This document shows positions 27,981-35,501 of a stretch of 64,000 nt of DNA, in pieces. Below the pieces are notes generated by a model. The model had not been told where the DNA came from and searched no databases. It saw only the letters and a program-made list of their open reading frames with translations. This stretch comes from Segatella hominis (GTDB lineage Bacteria; Bacteroidota; Bacteroidia; Bacteroidales; Bacteroidaceae), in the NCBI RefSeq assembly GCF_019249725.2, contig NZ_CP137559.1, positions 1,283,501 through 1,347,500 on the forward strand. Direction: 5' to 3'. Position 1 is the stretch's first letter; each line of letters starts with the position of its first letter. The translations under genes and the position numbers were made by a program.

Positions 27981-29018
27981 TTACTTGCCTTTTCTGTTCA
28001 AGTTATTGCTCTTGGCAACACGCTGAACCATACTCGAACTGGTACCCAGTTTATCAGCAATGTCCCGATAAGACAAGCCAGGCTGCTTGAGTTCACGAAT
28101 GATATCGCGCTCCAGCTCTGCCTTCTCATCTCTTGATCTTGGCAGATGTGCCCGTTCTTCATCATAGCCTCCATATTCGAAATGGAGCCATCCGTCAGAA
28201 CTGGTCAACGTAAGTTCCTGCACGTTCTTGAAATCAAGTTCGATTGGGAGAGAACGATACTTCAGTTGGATGAGATAGCGCATGTTCTTGTCCTTTCTCG
28301 ATTTGTTGAAACCAATAACGTTATCGGCAAGGTTACTGAGAAGCTTGCTACCTGCCAGGTCGTCGATTGTAAGCGGATCGCCCTGCTTGCGCTTAGGTGT
28401 ATGGGCAAGGATGAGCATGGTACAGTTGTGAGTCATACGCATAGCTACCAGTTGCTGCATGATTTTTCCAGCTTCAGCTGACTCCTTAGAATTGATACAG
28501 AGATTGGTAAAGTTATCTATGATTATCACCTCTATATTCAGTTCCAGTGCCATTCGCTCTATCTCAGAAAGAATCATGCTCTGGTCGGTAACATCGTGCA
28601 TCTTGGTATAATCGATGCCAGCGTGGTAGAGCGTATTAGGAAACTCCTTGTTGGGATATCTCAAAGCCAATTGCTGCTGCGAAAGCTCAAAGTTGACATA
28701 AAGCACCCGCTTTCCCTGTTCAGCCAAGTCAATAGCTATCTGCATGGCGAGGACTGTTTTACCCACACCTGGACCGCTAAAGAGAATCGTAGTCTCTTGT
28801 TCCACCAGAATATGGGGACAAAGTTCCTTCGGTGGATCCATCCTCAGTCCTTCCATCCGGTAGTCATTGAAAGGAGACACATTGAAAAAGCTAGGCTTGT
28901 CCTGCTGCTGAACAGCCCCTGGAGCAAGAGCCTGAGCCTGTTTCTGGGATTCAGTCTGCTGAAGAGCAGCCTGAGCTACGATTTCATCCAATTCCTGTTT
29001 AGAATCTTTATTAATCAT
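27981..29018 (-). CDS. RepA-like AAA ATPase with C-terminal HTH
   Basis: About 345 residues, AAA_25/RecA-fold type as in plasmid RepA helicases. Walker A SGPGVGKTVLAMQIA at about 80-94, Walker B IEVIIIDNFTNL, sensor-like LILAHTPKRKQGDP and DLAGSKLLSNLADNVIGF. The C-terminus ELKQPGLSYRDIADKLGTSSSMVQRVAKSN is a helix-turn-helix. Start at 29018, with AGGAGG just upstream inside the preceding small ORF. With the primase-like gene and the site array it forms a replication-like module; no integrase is present. Confidence 0.8.
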   Translation of the reverse strand: MINKDSKQELDEIVAQAALQQTESQKQAQALAPGAVQQQDKPSFFNVSPFNDYRMEGLRMDPPKELCPHILVEQETTILFSGPGVGKTVLAMQIAIDLAEQGKRVLYVNFELSQQQLALRYPNKEFPNTLYHAGIDYTKMHDVTDQSMILSEIERMALELNIEVIIIDNFTNLCINSKESAEAGKIMQQLVAMRMTHNCTMLILAHTPKRKQGDPLTIDDLAGSKLLSNLADNVIGFNKSRKDKNMRYLIQLKYRSLPIELDFKNVQELTLTSSDGWLHFEYGGYDEERAHLPRSRDEKAELERDIIRELKQPGLSYRDIADKLGTSSSMVQRVAKSNNLNRKGK

Positions 29019-29019
29019 A

Positions 29020-29163
29020 CTATCCTCCTTTCTTGATATAATCAACAGATTCATTACTTGCCATCATCTCCTGCACGTGCTTGCGATAAGCCGCAGCCGG
29101 AGGGGCGTTGCTGTGGAGTAAATACTCATTGAGGATTTCTCCTATAGATAATACCTTTTTCAT
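29020..29163 (-). CDS. small conserved-looking ORF before the ATPase
   Basis: 47 residues, MKKVLSIGEILNEYLLHSNA...ASNESVDYIKKGG. Its stop lies 1 base before the ATPase ATG, and its last codons carry that gene's AGGAGG ribosome site, so translational coupling is likely. Mostly helical. Not recognised; supported only by position and codon pattern. Confidence 0.5.
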   Translation of the reverse strand: MKKVLSIGEILNEYLLHSNAPPAAAYRKHVQEMMASNESVDYIKKGG

Positions 29164-29649
29164 ATTTTATGAGGTATTAATCCTTCCGTCATCTTTGAAG
29201 CAATTTGCATTCAGATAGTCCAAGTCCTCAAGCTTCATTGTCAGGATGCTTGTCTGCCTGCTGGACTTAAGTGAATACAACGGACGATATCCAATAAGCC
29301 CCAGAGATTTTCATTCTATCAACTCCATCTGTCTTCAGTTTATTGAATACAAAAAAAGCCGATAAGAACTAAATCTCGCCGGCAAAATTACAATAGGCCT
29401 TGGTAAGGTTGCAAGCACCTTACCAAAACCTTACCAAAAATTTAAAATAAATTAAACTTTAATAGTAGATTTCCTATAACTTCCATACGCCCAGAACTGG
29501 CAGCAACTTCTAGTCCTGGGCAGCGTTCTAGATCATTTCAACATAATAATAATGCGCCCTATAATAATAGGACGCATTACTAATAGTATATGGGCTAAGC
29601 ATTTTTAGCTTTCAGCCTGTTCTTCAACTACTTTGAAGAGTTCAAAAAC
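29164..29649. other. spacer upstream of the accessory operon
   Basis: Apart from the promoter/operator at 29383-29439, I see only a 23-codon ORF (29169-29240, minus, MKLEDLDYLNANCF...) that could be a remnant or leader peptide, and AT-rich sequence with TAATAATA units around 29560. Confidence 0.4.
29383..29439 (-). promoter_or_regulatory. operator-like inverted repeat over a promoter
   Basis: Minus strand -7 box TAATTTTG (29390-29383). Immediately upstream lies TTGGTAAGGT (29399-29408), 7 bp, ACCTTACCAA and a further ACCTTACCAA direct copy. The sites cover the -20 to -45 region, where a repressor would block the accessory operon that reads toward 26338. Confidence 0.65.
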
Positions 29650-30537
29650 TCAGTCTTTATTGTTTGCTTTTTCAAGACAAACCTTGTAAAAGTTTTCTGC
29701 TTTATCTTCCAACTCCTCGAAAGTTTTTAAATAGGTATTTTTTTGAGCCTTAGTTGATTTACTTAAAAGAGATGAATATTTACCGTCTTTCAATCGGGCG
29801 GAGTGAAAAGCTTCACTCATCAGATCCATTACATCAACCTGATTAACTTTGCCACCATCTTTTTTCACAAAATAATTAGCATCACACATTGCTTTTATAA
29901 CTTTAATGAAATCAGACAAACGTTTTTCCTTAATACATATATCAGAAGTTTTATCCGATTGTGTTTTGCTTTTCTGCTCTACTTGATTTGCTAAATCCGC
30001 CAAACTATCCTGTGTATCTACATCTGGCTCTATAAAACCAGGCACTTGAATATTCTTCTTCGATAAAGTTTCATTAACCTCATATTCTATTGCCGCAAGA
30101 AGTTCGAAACCTTTATCTGACAAACTGTAATAATTGAATTTTACTGCAATCCATTTATTTCGCCTCAAACAGAATAATCTTTCAAAAAAAGTGGAATCAT
30201 CCTTAATTTCTTTGGAAAAAGCATTAGAACCATTATTTTTTAAATCGAGAAGAATTTTGTAGTCACATTCTCTTATGTTTCTTGCATAAAGAGCATGATT
30301 AAGGATTTTCTTTTCTAGTTTTTTTAAATCATCCAATACAGCACGTCCGGCCATATTAATCTGTGAAGAAACGACTTTTCCTCCTTCTTCAAAAGTTGCA
30401 TATACCAAATCTTTCCGTTTGAGTAATTGTACTGCAATACAGAACTGAGCATCAGTTAATCCTTTTGGAGCTTTATCATGTTGCTCACCATCTGACAATG
30501 TTCGCAAAACGCGAAATTCATTAATGCTTATACTCAT
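29650..30537 (-). CDS. protein of unknown function, winged-helix-like N-terminus
   Basis: About 295 residues, lysine- and asparagine-rich, from an AT-rich gene whose composition differs from the core genes nearby. Residues 1-75 (INEFRVLRTLSDGEQHD...LTDAQFCIAVQLLKRKDLVYATFEEGGKVVSSQINMAGRAVLDDL) and again 90-165 look like two MarR/winged-helix-type modules. The C-terminus is helical. Start at 30537 (MSISINEF), about 27 bp after the -7 box TAACTTTG (30571-30564). The function is unknown; it lies between the replication-like module and the methyltransferase system and points away from the latter. Confidence 0.65.
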   Translation of the reverse strand: MSISINEFRVLRTLSDGEQHDKAPKGLTDAQFCIAVQLLKRKDLVYATFEEGGKVVSSQINMAGRAVLDDLKKLEKKILNHALYARNIRECDYKILLDLKNNGSNAFSKEIKDDSTFFERLFCLRRNKWIAVKFNYYSLSDKGFELLAAIEYEVNETLSKKNIQVPGFIEPDVDTQDSLADLANQVEQKSKTQSDKTSDICIKEKRLSDFIKVIKAMCDANYFVKKDGGKVNQVDVMDLMSEAFHSARLKDGKYSSLLSKSTKAQKNTYLKTFEELEDKAENFYKVCLEKANNKD

Positions 30538-30765
30538 ATAATTAAAACTATTTAATTTTTTTTCAAAGTTACTGCTTTTTCTTGATAGCAAAAAATAAAA
30601 TAACATTTTTTAAACTATAGAAAAGAACAAAACTCTACACTTTTAAAGAATTTATTGAGCTTTTTTATGGGTTCAGGAGAAGATAATAAAGTGCGGAAGA
30701 GATTGAAAAACGCTTTTCTCGAAAACTTTTTCAGAGAAACTTACAATAATCTCAATTATTCTTTG

Positions 30766-30773
30766 TACCTTTG
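30766..30773 (+). promoter_or_regulatory. -7 box of the methyltransferase operon
   Basis: TACCTTTG matches TAnnTTTG. It would start a transcript near 30780, leaving about 340 bases of leader before the ATG at 31119. Confidence 0.55.
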
Positions 30774-30779
30774 CCGATA

Positions 30780-31060
30780 GATTAGGCGGAAGCCTTTTCC
30801 AAGACATCGTTGGTAAAAAAAGCATTCGCTATTATTTCGCGTTTAGCCAAGAGCGTCGGAAACTCATTTGGAATAACAAGCACGGAAATAATATGTGATA
30901 GGTGGCTCGTATATATATGTTTCGTATGAAGCCCCTTATCTACCAGGTAAAGCAATGCAAGCACGCTATAGGCGTGATGCATTCTTATGGTAGATCTGGG
31001 GCTCCATCCGACGCCGCCCCGTGCTAAACGCGATAAGAGGCATCACGCCCTTTTTGCGTC
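30780..31060 (+). ncRNA. candidate structured leader RNA of the methyltransferase/HNH operon
   Basis: Successive helices are visible: GGC-GGAA-GCC (30789-30798, GNRA loop), CCAA-GACATCG-TTGG, CCAA...TTTGG again, then a 74-base hairpin. In the long hairpin (30930-31003) AGCCCC/GGGGCT, ATCTACC/GGTAGAT, AATGCA/TGCATT and CACGC/GCGTG give about 24 base pairs with small symmetric interruptions. A later segment GCATCACGCC (31040-31049), followed by C and TTTTT, can instead pair with GGCGTGATGC (30971-30980). No known RNA family was recognised. Confidence 0.55.
31040..31056 (+). terminator. possible conditional terminator in the leader
   Basis: GCATCACGCC followed by CTTTTT is complementary over ten bases to 30971-30980, and GCCCC (31016-31020) to GGGGC (30998-31002). 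If formed, this fold would look like a terminator and would break the upper part of the long hairpin. Confidence 0.4.
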
Positions 31061-31066
31061 TTAGCG

Positions 31067-31110
31067 GATTGATAGTTGTTTGCAGATGTCTTGTCTTATA
31101 ACTATCAATC
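31067..31110 (+). promoter_or_regulatory. 11 bp inverted repeat before the methyltransferase start
   Basis: GATTGATAGTT (31067-31077) and AACTATCAATC (31100-31110) are perfect complements around a 22-base loop. They end 8 bp before the ATG and could be an RNA hairpin controlling translation or a protein-binding site. Confidence 0.6.
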
Positions 31111-31118
31111 AAAAGTAT

Positions 31119-32183
31119 ATGGCAAACAAAAATCTGAATGCCGCCAAGACGGCAAAGAAGGATGAGTTCTATACTCAACTTTCTGACATAGAGCGAGAAT
31201 TGCAGCATTATTGGCAGCACTTCCGCGGGAAGGTTGTGCTCTGTAATTGTGATGATCCCTACGAAAGCAACTTCTTTAAGTATTTTGCTCTTCGCTTCAA
31301 CCAGTTGGGTTTGAAGAAACTTATTTGTACCTGTTATAATGGTTCTCCTGTAACGGGCAATGAACTCATGCTCCATTTTGAAGGATTTGGCGATGAAGAA
31401 CCAAAGAAAATTGCCTACAAAGTGGAGATTACGGAAGTAAAAGATGAAAACGGAGATGGGGCTGTTGACCTATCGGATGTTCGTTATCTTTTGGAGAACG
31501 ACAAGAACGTGATGTCGATATTGCAGACTGGCGACTTTCGTTCAAGCGAATGCATTGAACTCCTAAAAGAAGCAGATATCGTAGTTACAAATCCTCCATT
31601 CTCTTTGTTCCGAGAGTATATTGGGCAGTTGATGAAATATGATAAGAAGTTCCTGATAATTGGTCCTCAGAATGCGATTCATTACAAAGAAGTTTTTCCT
31701 TTAATTAAAAACAATCAACTTTGGTTAGGTTATGGCTTCAAAGGTTGTGCAGCTCATTTTTATTCTCCATATGAGGACATCGCAACAGCTGCCAATCATC
31801 GGGAAAATATGATTCGTGTTTCAGGCGTTACCTGGTTTACTAATCTCGAAATTTCTAAACGTCATGAAATGTTAGTAATGGTTTGTCGTTATTCAAAAGA
31901 TGATTATCCTAAATACGACAATTTCGATGCTATAGATGTCAGCAAAACTATTGATATTCCCTGTGATTATGATGGGATTATGGGAGTACCCGACACCATG
32001 CTTTACGCATTTAATCCTGAACAATTTGAAATTATCGGTCTCGGTAATGGAGATTTAGCTAAGGAAATAGGAATTACAAAAAATTATAGAGGACGAACAG
32101 ATTTGGCCTATACCAAAGAAGGTAAACACAAATGTCCTTATAGTAGAATATTGATCCGTAACAAACATCCACAAACATTATGA
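31119..32183 (+). CDS. EcoRI-family adenine-specific DNA methyltransferase
   Basis: About 354 residues. MANKNLNAAKTAKKDEFYTQLSDIERELQHY is the M.EcoRI-family N-terminus. The catalytic motif IV is NPPF (in VVTNPPFSLFREYI, about residue 160), and the AdoMet region includes KVVLCNCDDPYESNFFKYFA. The family makes N6-methyladenine. Start at 31119. The TGA overlaps the next gene's ATG (ATGA), so the two are co-translated. No EcoRI-type restriction gene is nearby; the DUF262-HNH gene takes that place. Confidence 0.9.
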   Translation: MANKNLNAAKTAKKDEFYTQLSDIERELQHYWQHFRGKVVLCNCDDPYESNFFKYFALRFNQLGLKKLICTCYNGSPVTGNELMLHFEGFGDEEPKKIAYKVEITEVKDENGDGAVDLSDVRYLLENDKNVMSILQTGDFRSSECIELLKEADIVVTNPPFSLFREYIGQLMKYDKKFLIIGPQNAIHYKEVFPLIKNNQLWLGYGFKGCAAHFYSPYEDIATAANHRENMIRVSGVTWFTNLEISKRHEMLVMVCRYSKDDYPKYDNFDAIDVSKTIDIPCDYDGIMGVPDTMLYAFNPEQFEIIGLGNGDLAKEIGITKNYRGRTDLAYTKEGKHKCPYSRILIRNKHPQTL

Positions 32184-33304
32184 TGACAATTAAACAACTT
32201 GAAGTAACCATCGGTGAGATAACCAAGGGTTACATCAACAATGAAGAACAAGGAGTACGTGGCTATAATGGGCTTTTGGATATCCGTCCACCTTATCAGC
32301 GAGAATTCATCTATAACGAAACCGAACAACGTGCCGTCATCAACACCGTGCTTAATAAATATCCGCTCAATGTAATGTACTGGGTGAAGAGAAGTGATGA
32401 TGCAGAATGTCCTTATGAGGTAATGGACGGACAGCAACGCACTCTTTCACTATGTCAGTACGTAGCAGGAAAATTTGCAGTTGATTTTAAATATTTCGAT
32501 AATCAACCAGCCGATGATCAGAAGAAAATTCTCGACTATAAGCTGACAGTATATGTTTGTGAAGGTAAGGAGTCAGAAAAACAGGAATGGTTCAAGACCA
32601 TCAATATTGCCGGCAAGCCATTGAATGAGCAAGAAATCCGCAATGCAGTTTATGCAGGGCCTTTCGTTAGTGATGCAAAACACCATTTCTCCAAAAGCAA
32701 TTGCGGGGCTTATCGCCTAGGTAAGGATTTGGTAAATGGTTCACCTATCCGCCAAGACTTTTTCAAAAAGGCTTTAGAGTGGATGGCGGAACATGAAACT
32801 CGCAATGGAAAGCCACAAAGTGCCGTTGGCTATATGGCGATTCATCAACACGACAAGAATGCCATTCCTCTTTGGACTTATTTTCAAAACGTACTGAATT
32901 GGGCCATTTCTACTTTCAACATGAAGAAATTCAAAATCATCATGAAGGGTGTGGATTGGGCTTTGTTTTATGACAAATATCATGAACAGCCATTGGATAT
33001 CAAGGCGATGGAGGATAGAATCTCAGATCTTATCGGTGATGATGAGATTCAGAAGCCAAATGGTATTATTCCTTACGTGTTAACTGGCGATGAGCGTTAT
33101 CTGGATCTTCGTACTTTTAAGGATAAGGTTAAGAAGGCAATATGGGAAAAACAGAACCATAAATGCGCCATCTGTGGCAAAGAGTTTGACTTTGAATTTA
33201 TGGAGGGCGACCACATCAAGCCTTGGCGAGAAGGTGGAAGAACCGACATCAAAAATTGCCAAATGCTTTGCCGACAGTGCAATCGTAGTAAGGGGAGCAA
33301 ATAA
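32180..33304 (+). CDS. DUF262-HNH endonuclease
   Basis: 374 residues. N-terminal DUF262 (ParB/sulfiredoxin-like NTPase fold, as in GmrS): RPPYQREFIYNETEQRAVINTVL, PYEVMDGQQRTLSL with the DGQQR core, then KPLNEQEIRNAVYAG. The C-terminal HNH domain has CAICGKEF, EGDHIKPWREGGRTDIKNCQMLCRQCNRSKGSK with four zinc Cys and catalytic His. DUF262 proteins are known in type IV modification-dependent restriction. Pairing with an adenine methyltransferase suggests a two-gene restriction-modification-like defence unit. Confidence 0.88.
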   Translation: MMTIKQLEVTIGEITKGYINNEEQGVRGYNGLLDIRPPYQREFIYNETEQRAVINTVLNKYPLNVMYWVKRSDDAECPYEVMDGQQRTLSLCQYVAGKFAVDFKYFDNQPADDQKKILDYKLTVYVCEGKESEKQEWFKTINIAGKPLNEQEIRNAVYAGPFVSDAKHHFSKSNCGAYRLGKDLVNGSPIRQDFFKKALEWMAEHETRNGKPQSAVGYMAIHQHDKNAIPLWTYFQNVLNWAISTFNMKKFKIIMKGVDWALFYDKYHEQPLDIKAMEDRISDLIGDDEIQKPNGIIPYVLTGDERYLDLRTFKDKVKKAIWEKQNHKCAICGKEFDFEFMEGDHIKPWREGGRTDIKNCQMLCRQCNRSKGSK

Positions 33305-33337
33305 AATAGTTAAACCTTGTTATTCTCCTATTCTATT

Positions 33338-33420
33338 GTGGCAGTTGGCGCTTTTTCGTTGTGACAGTTGGCGCTTTTTCGTTGTGGCAGTTGGCGCTTT
33401 TTCGTTGTGGCAGTTGGCGG
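33338..33420 (+). repeat. 23 bp tandem repeat, about 3.6 copies
   Basis: Units GTGGCAGTTGGCGCTTTTTCG + TT start at 33338, 33361 (one change, GTGACAG), 33384 and 33407 (partial). They are contiguous, with no spacers, and lie just after the HNH gene. GGCG and TTTTT in each unit could act as weak terminators. Confidence 0.9.
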
Positions 33421-33493
33421 AATTATTTCTTCTGATACACCCTTACATAATCGATGAAATACTTCATCGGTACTCCTACACAGATTTCCCAAT

Positions 33494-33544
33494 AAAAAAA
33501 GCCTGGCTTCTATTTCTCCCCAAGAAGAGAATAAGAAGCCAGGC
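33494..33544 (-). terminator. terminator on the minus strand
   Basis: GCCTGGCTTCT (33501-33511) pairs with AGAAGCCAGGC (33534-33544); read leftward the hairpin is followed by TTTTTTT. It terminates the C69 peptidase transcript. Confidence 0.88.
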
Positions 33545-33559
33545 ATTCCTGTATTCAAC

Positions 33560-33695
33560 TTATTTAATCTTTATCTCGCCAAATCATGCAAGGTCTTGTT
33601 GGCAGCATCATTGATAGCATCATGGGCTTTCTGGTGAGCCTCATTCACCTTTGTTGGCAGCCTTCTGGTTGACAAAGGGGAACAAGGAGAACCCG
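33560..33695 (-). pseudogene. decayed fragment of a small helical protein gene
   Basis: Minus strand frames join NQKAANK and, after a one-base shift, VNEAHQKAHDAINDAANKTLHDLAR, ending in TAA. The Ala/Lys/Asp-rich helical pattern suggests the end of a small coiled-coil type protein. No start is left. Confidence 0.35.
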
Positions 33696-33701
33696 CAGGT
33701 C

Positions 33702-33719
33702 CTGAGTTTCTACTCAGGA
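33702..33719 (-). terminator. hairpin over the C69 peptidase stop codon
   Basis: CCTGAGTTTCTACTCAGG forms a 7-bp stem with a 4-base loop and contains the TAG of the peptidase gene. There is no T run, so its role in termination is uncertain. Confidence 0.45.
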
Positions 33720-35365
33720 CAAACGAATTTATCTCCAGTCTGCTTGATTAGCTCACGAGCATATTTCTCTGGATATCCCGGACGAACTGGGCGTGCACCG
33801 AGACCCTCCTTCGTACGCTCGAAAGTTCCATTCTTGGTGGTTGGCTTGATGATCATATCATTATACTTCACCACGAGATAAGTATGGAGCTGCTTCCAGC
33901 GACCGAGCATCTGCTGCGCCTTCTCTACACCATAATCGTTGAGGTACTTCACTGCCTGCTGAGGATTCTGGGCATAGAGTTCGAGCGCCTTGTCCTCCAC
34001 CTGCTTCTGGGCAGCAAAATAACTGTTGTCGAGACTGTCGCGAACCTCCTTCAAACTTGGGAACAACTGGCTGTAACGTGGATAAACCATGTTGCTCACC
34101 ATATTGCAAACCCAGTAAGCATTCTTGTCGCTGAAGGTCACGGCATCTGCGCCAGGCGTATTGTAGCACTCTGGACGCACGGTAGAACTGCAGTAGATAG
34201 GTGTAAAGGCCACCATGTTGGCATCATCATTGCCAAACCAGAGCACACCACCGATCTCGCGTGGCAACCAGGAACGCATCTGGCTCACATATACGAAACC
34301 ACTCTGCTGGGTGCTGACAGGGCGCTCGTTGAAGCACTGCTTGCCATCCACCTTGAATGTCAGAGGAGTTGGACGGTAAGGCATCTGCCAGATACCGCCA
34401 CCGATATCATCGCCATCAGCCACAGAGAGCGGAGTACCCTCATAATGGTCTCTCATGCAAGCCTCTACATCCTTTACGCTCACCTTCTTGTCAGGAATCA
34501 CCCAGAGTGGCATATCCTCAGCATTCGGATCCTTGCCGAGTGCCCAAGGCAGATAACGGCTCATATCCTTGAAGTGGTTGAGCAAAGCCCAAGCACGGGC
34601 ATCGCAGAAGCGGCGACCCGAGAAATCTGGTTTGGCATAAGCCATCTTCCAGGAGAAGTCAGCATTCTTGCCGCTGAACCAGCCCTTGCTGCGTGCAAAG
34701 GCTACCACGTCCTTGGCAAACATGACATTCTTCTTGTCCTTCATATTAAACTTGCCGATGCGACTCTGATTGGCATGGGCACAGATAGCCTCATCAGGGA
34801 TGCGCTGAGCCACCCAGACCACGCCCTTGCTGCCCGGTCCCTTGCCCATCATCTCCATGATCCAAGCCTCGTTAGGATCACAAATGGTAAAGGTCTCACC
34901 TTCTGAATTATAACCGTAGGTCTGCGCCAGTGTAGTCATCACCTTGATAGCCTCGCGAGCGGTCTTACTGCGCTGCAAAGCCACGTAGATGAGTGAGCCA
35001 TAGTCTAAGATACCGGTAGAATCCACCATTTCCTCGCGACCACCATAGGTAGTCTCGCCGATGGTCACCTGATATTCGTTGATATTACCGATAACACTGT
35101 AGGTCTCGGCAGCCTCAGGAATCTCTCCGTGATAAACATTGGTATCCCAGTCGAAAATCTTGCGCATCTCGCCCTTGGCATGCTTGCCCGCAGGATAATG
35201 GGCGAGATTCTGGAACATACCATAGTCGTCGGCACTGTAAGAGCACATCACCGAACCATCTACAGATGCTTTCTTGCCCACGATGAAATTAGTGCAGGCA
35301 TCAGCCTCAGATACACTGCCCATCATAGCCACAGCCATCAAGGCCGAAGCAAAAATCTTATTCAT
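33710..35365 (-). CDS. C69-family dipeptidase
   Basis: 551 residues. Ntn-hydrolase-type peptidase family C69 (dipeptidase A). Signal-like N-terminus MNKIFASALMAVAMMGSVSEADA, then CTNFIVGKKASVDGSVMCSYSADD, where the first Cys is the N-terminal nucleophile after processing. Also GREEMVDSTGILDYGSLIYVALQRSKTAREAI and FTICDPNEAWIMEMMGKGPGSKGVVWVAQRIPD. Probably exported to the periplasm and used in peptide catabolism. Confidence 0.92.
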   Translation of the reverse strand: MNKIFASALMAVAMMGSVSEADACTNFIVGKKASVDGSVMCSYSADDYGMFQNLAHYPAGKHAKGEMRKIFDWDTNVYHGEIPEAAETYSVIGNINEYQVTIGETTYGGREEMVDSTGILDYGSLIYVALQRSKTAREAIKVMTTLAQTYGYNSEGETFTICDPNEAWIMEMMGKGPGSKGVVWVAQRIPDEAICAHANQSRIGKFNMKDKKNVMFAKDVVAFARSKGWFSGKNADFSWKMAYAKPDFSGRRFCDARAWALLNHFKDMSRYLPWALGKDPNAEDMPLWVIPDKKVSVKDVEACMRDHYEGTPLSVADGDDIGGGIWQMPYRPTPLTFKVDGKQCFNERPVSTQQSGFVYVSQMRSWLPREIGGVLWFGNDDANMVAFTPIYCSSTVRPECYNTPGADAVTFSDKNAYWVCNMVSNMVYPRYSQLFPSLKEVRDSLDNSYFAAQKQVEDKALELYAQNPQQAVKYLNDYGVEKAQQMLGRWKQLHTYLVVKYNDMIIKPTTKNGTFERTKEGLGARPVRPGYPEKYARELIKQTGDKFVCPE

Positions 35366-35501
35366 AAAATATACCTTTATTAATATACACCTAAATGCAA
35401 TGTGGAGTTAGAAAAGTCTCCTAACTCCACAAAATTATTTCAGAAGAACAAAGAGAAAAGCATTTGAATTCTTCACTCTTCCCTCTTCACTTAAATCACT
35501 C

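Noticed and set aside
30782..30982. 66-codon minus-strand ORF MHHAYSVLALLYLVDKG...
   Set aside because: It lies antisense to the structured leader and overlaps its long hairpin; no ribosome site or known family. Kept as a weak alternative only.
30780..31060. Leader as a retron msr-msd, group II intron or omega RNA
   Set aside because: No reverse transcriptase, intron-encoded protein or IscB/TnpB is adjacent, and the expected terminal motifs are missing.
33338..33420. Possible short CRISPR
   Set aside because: No spacers between units and no cas genes.
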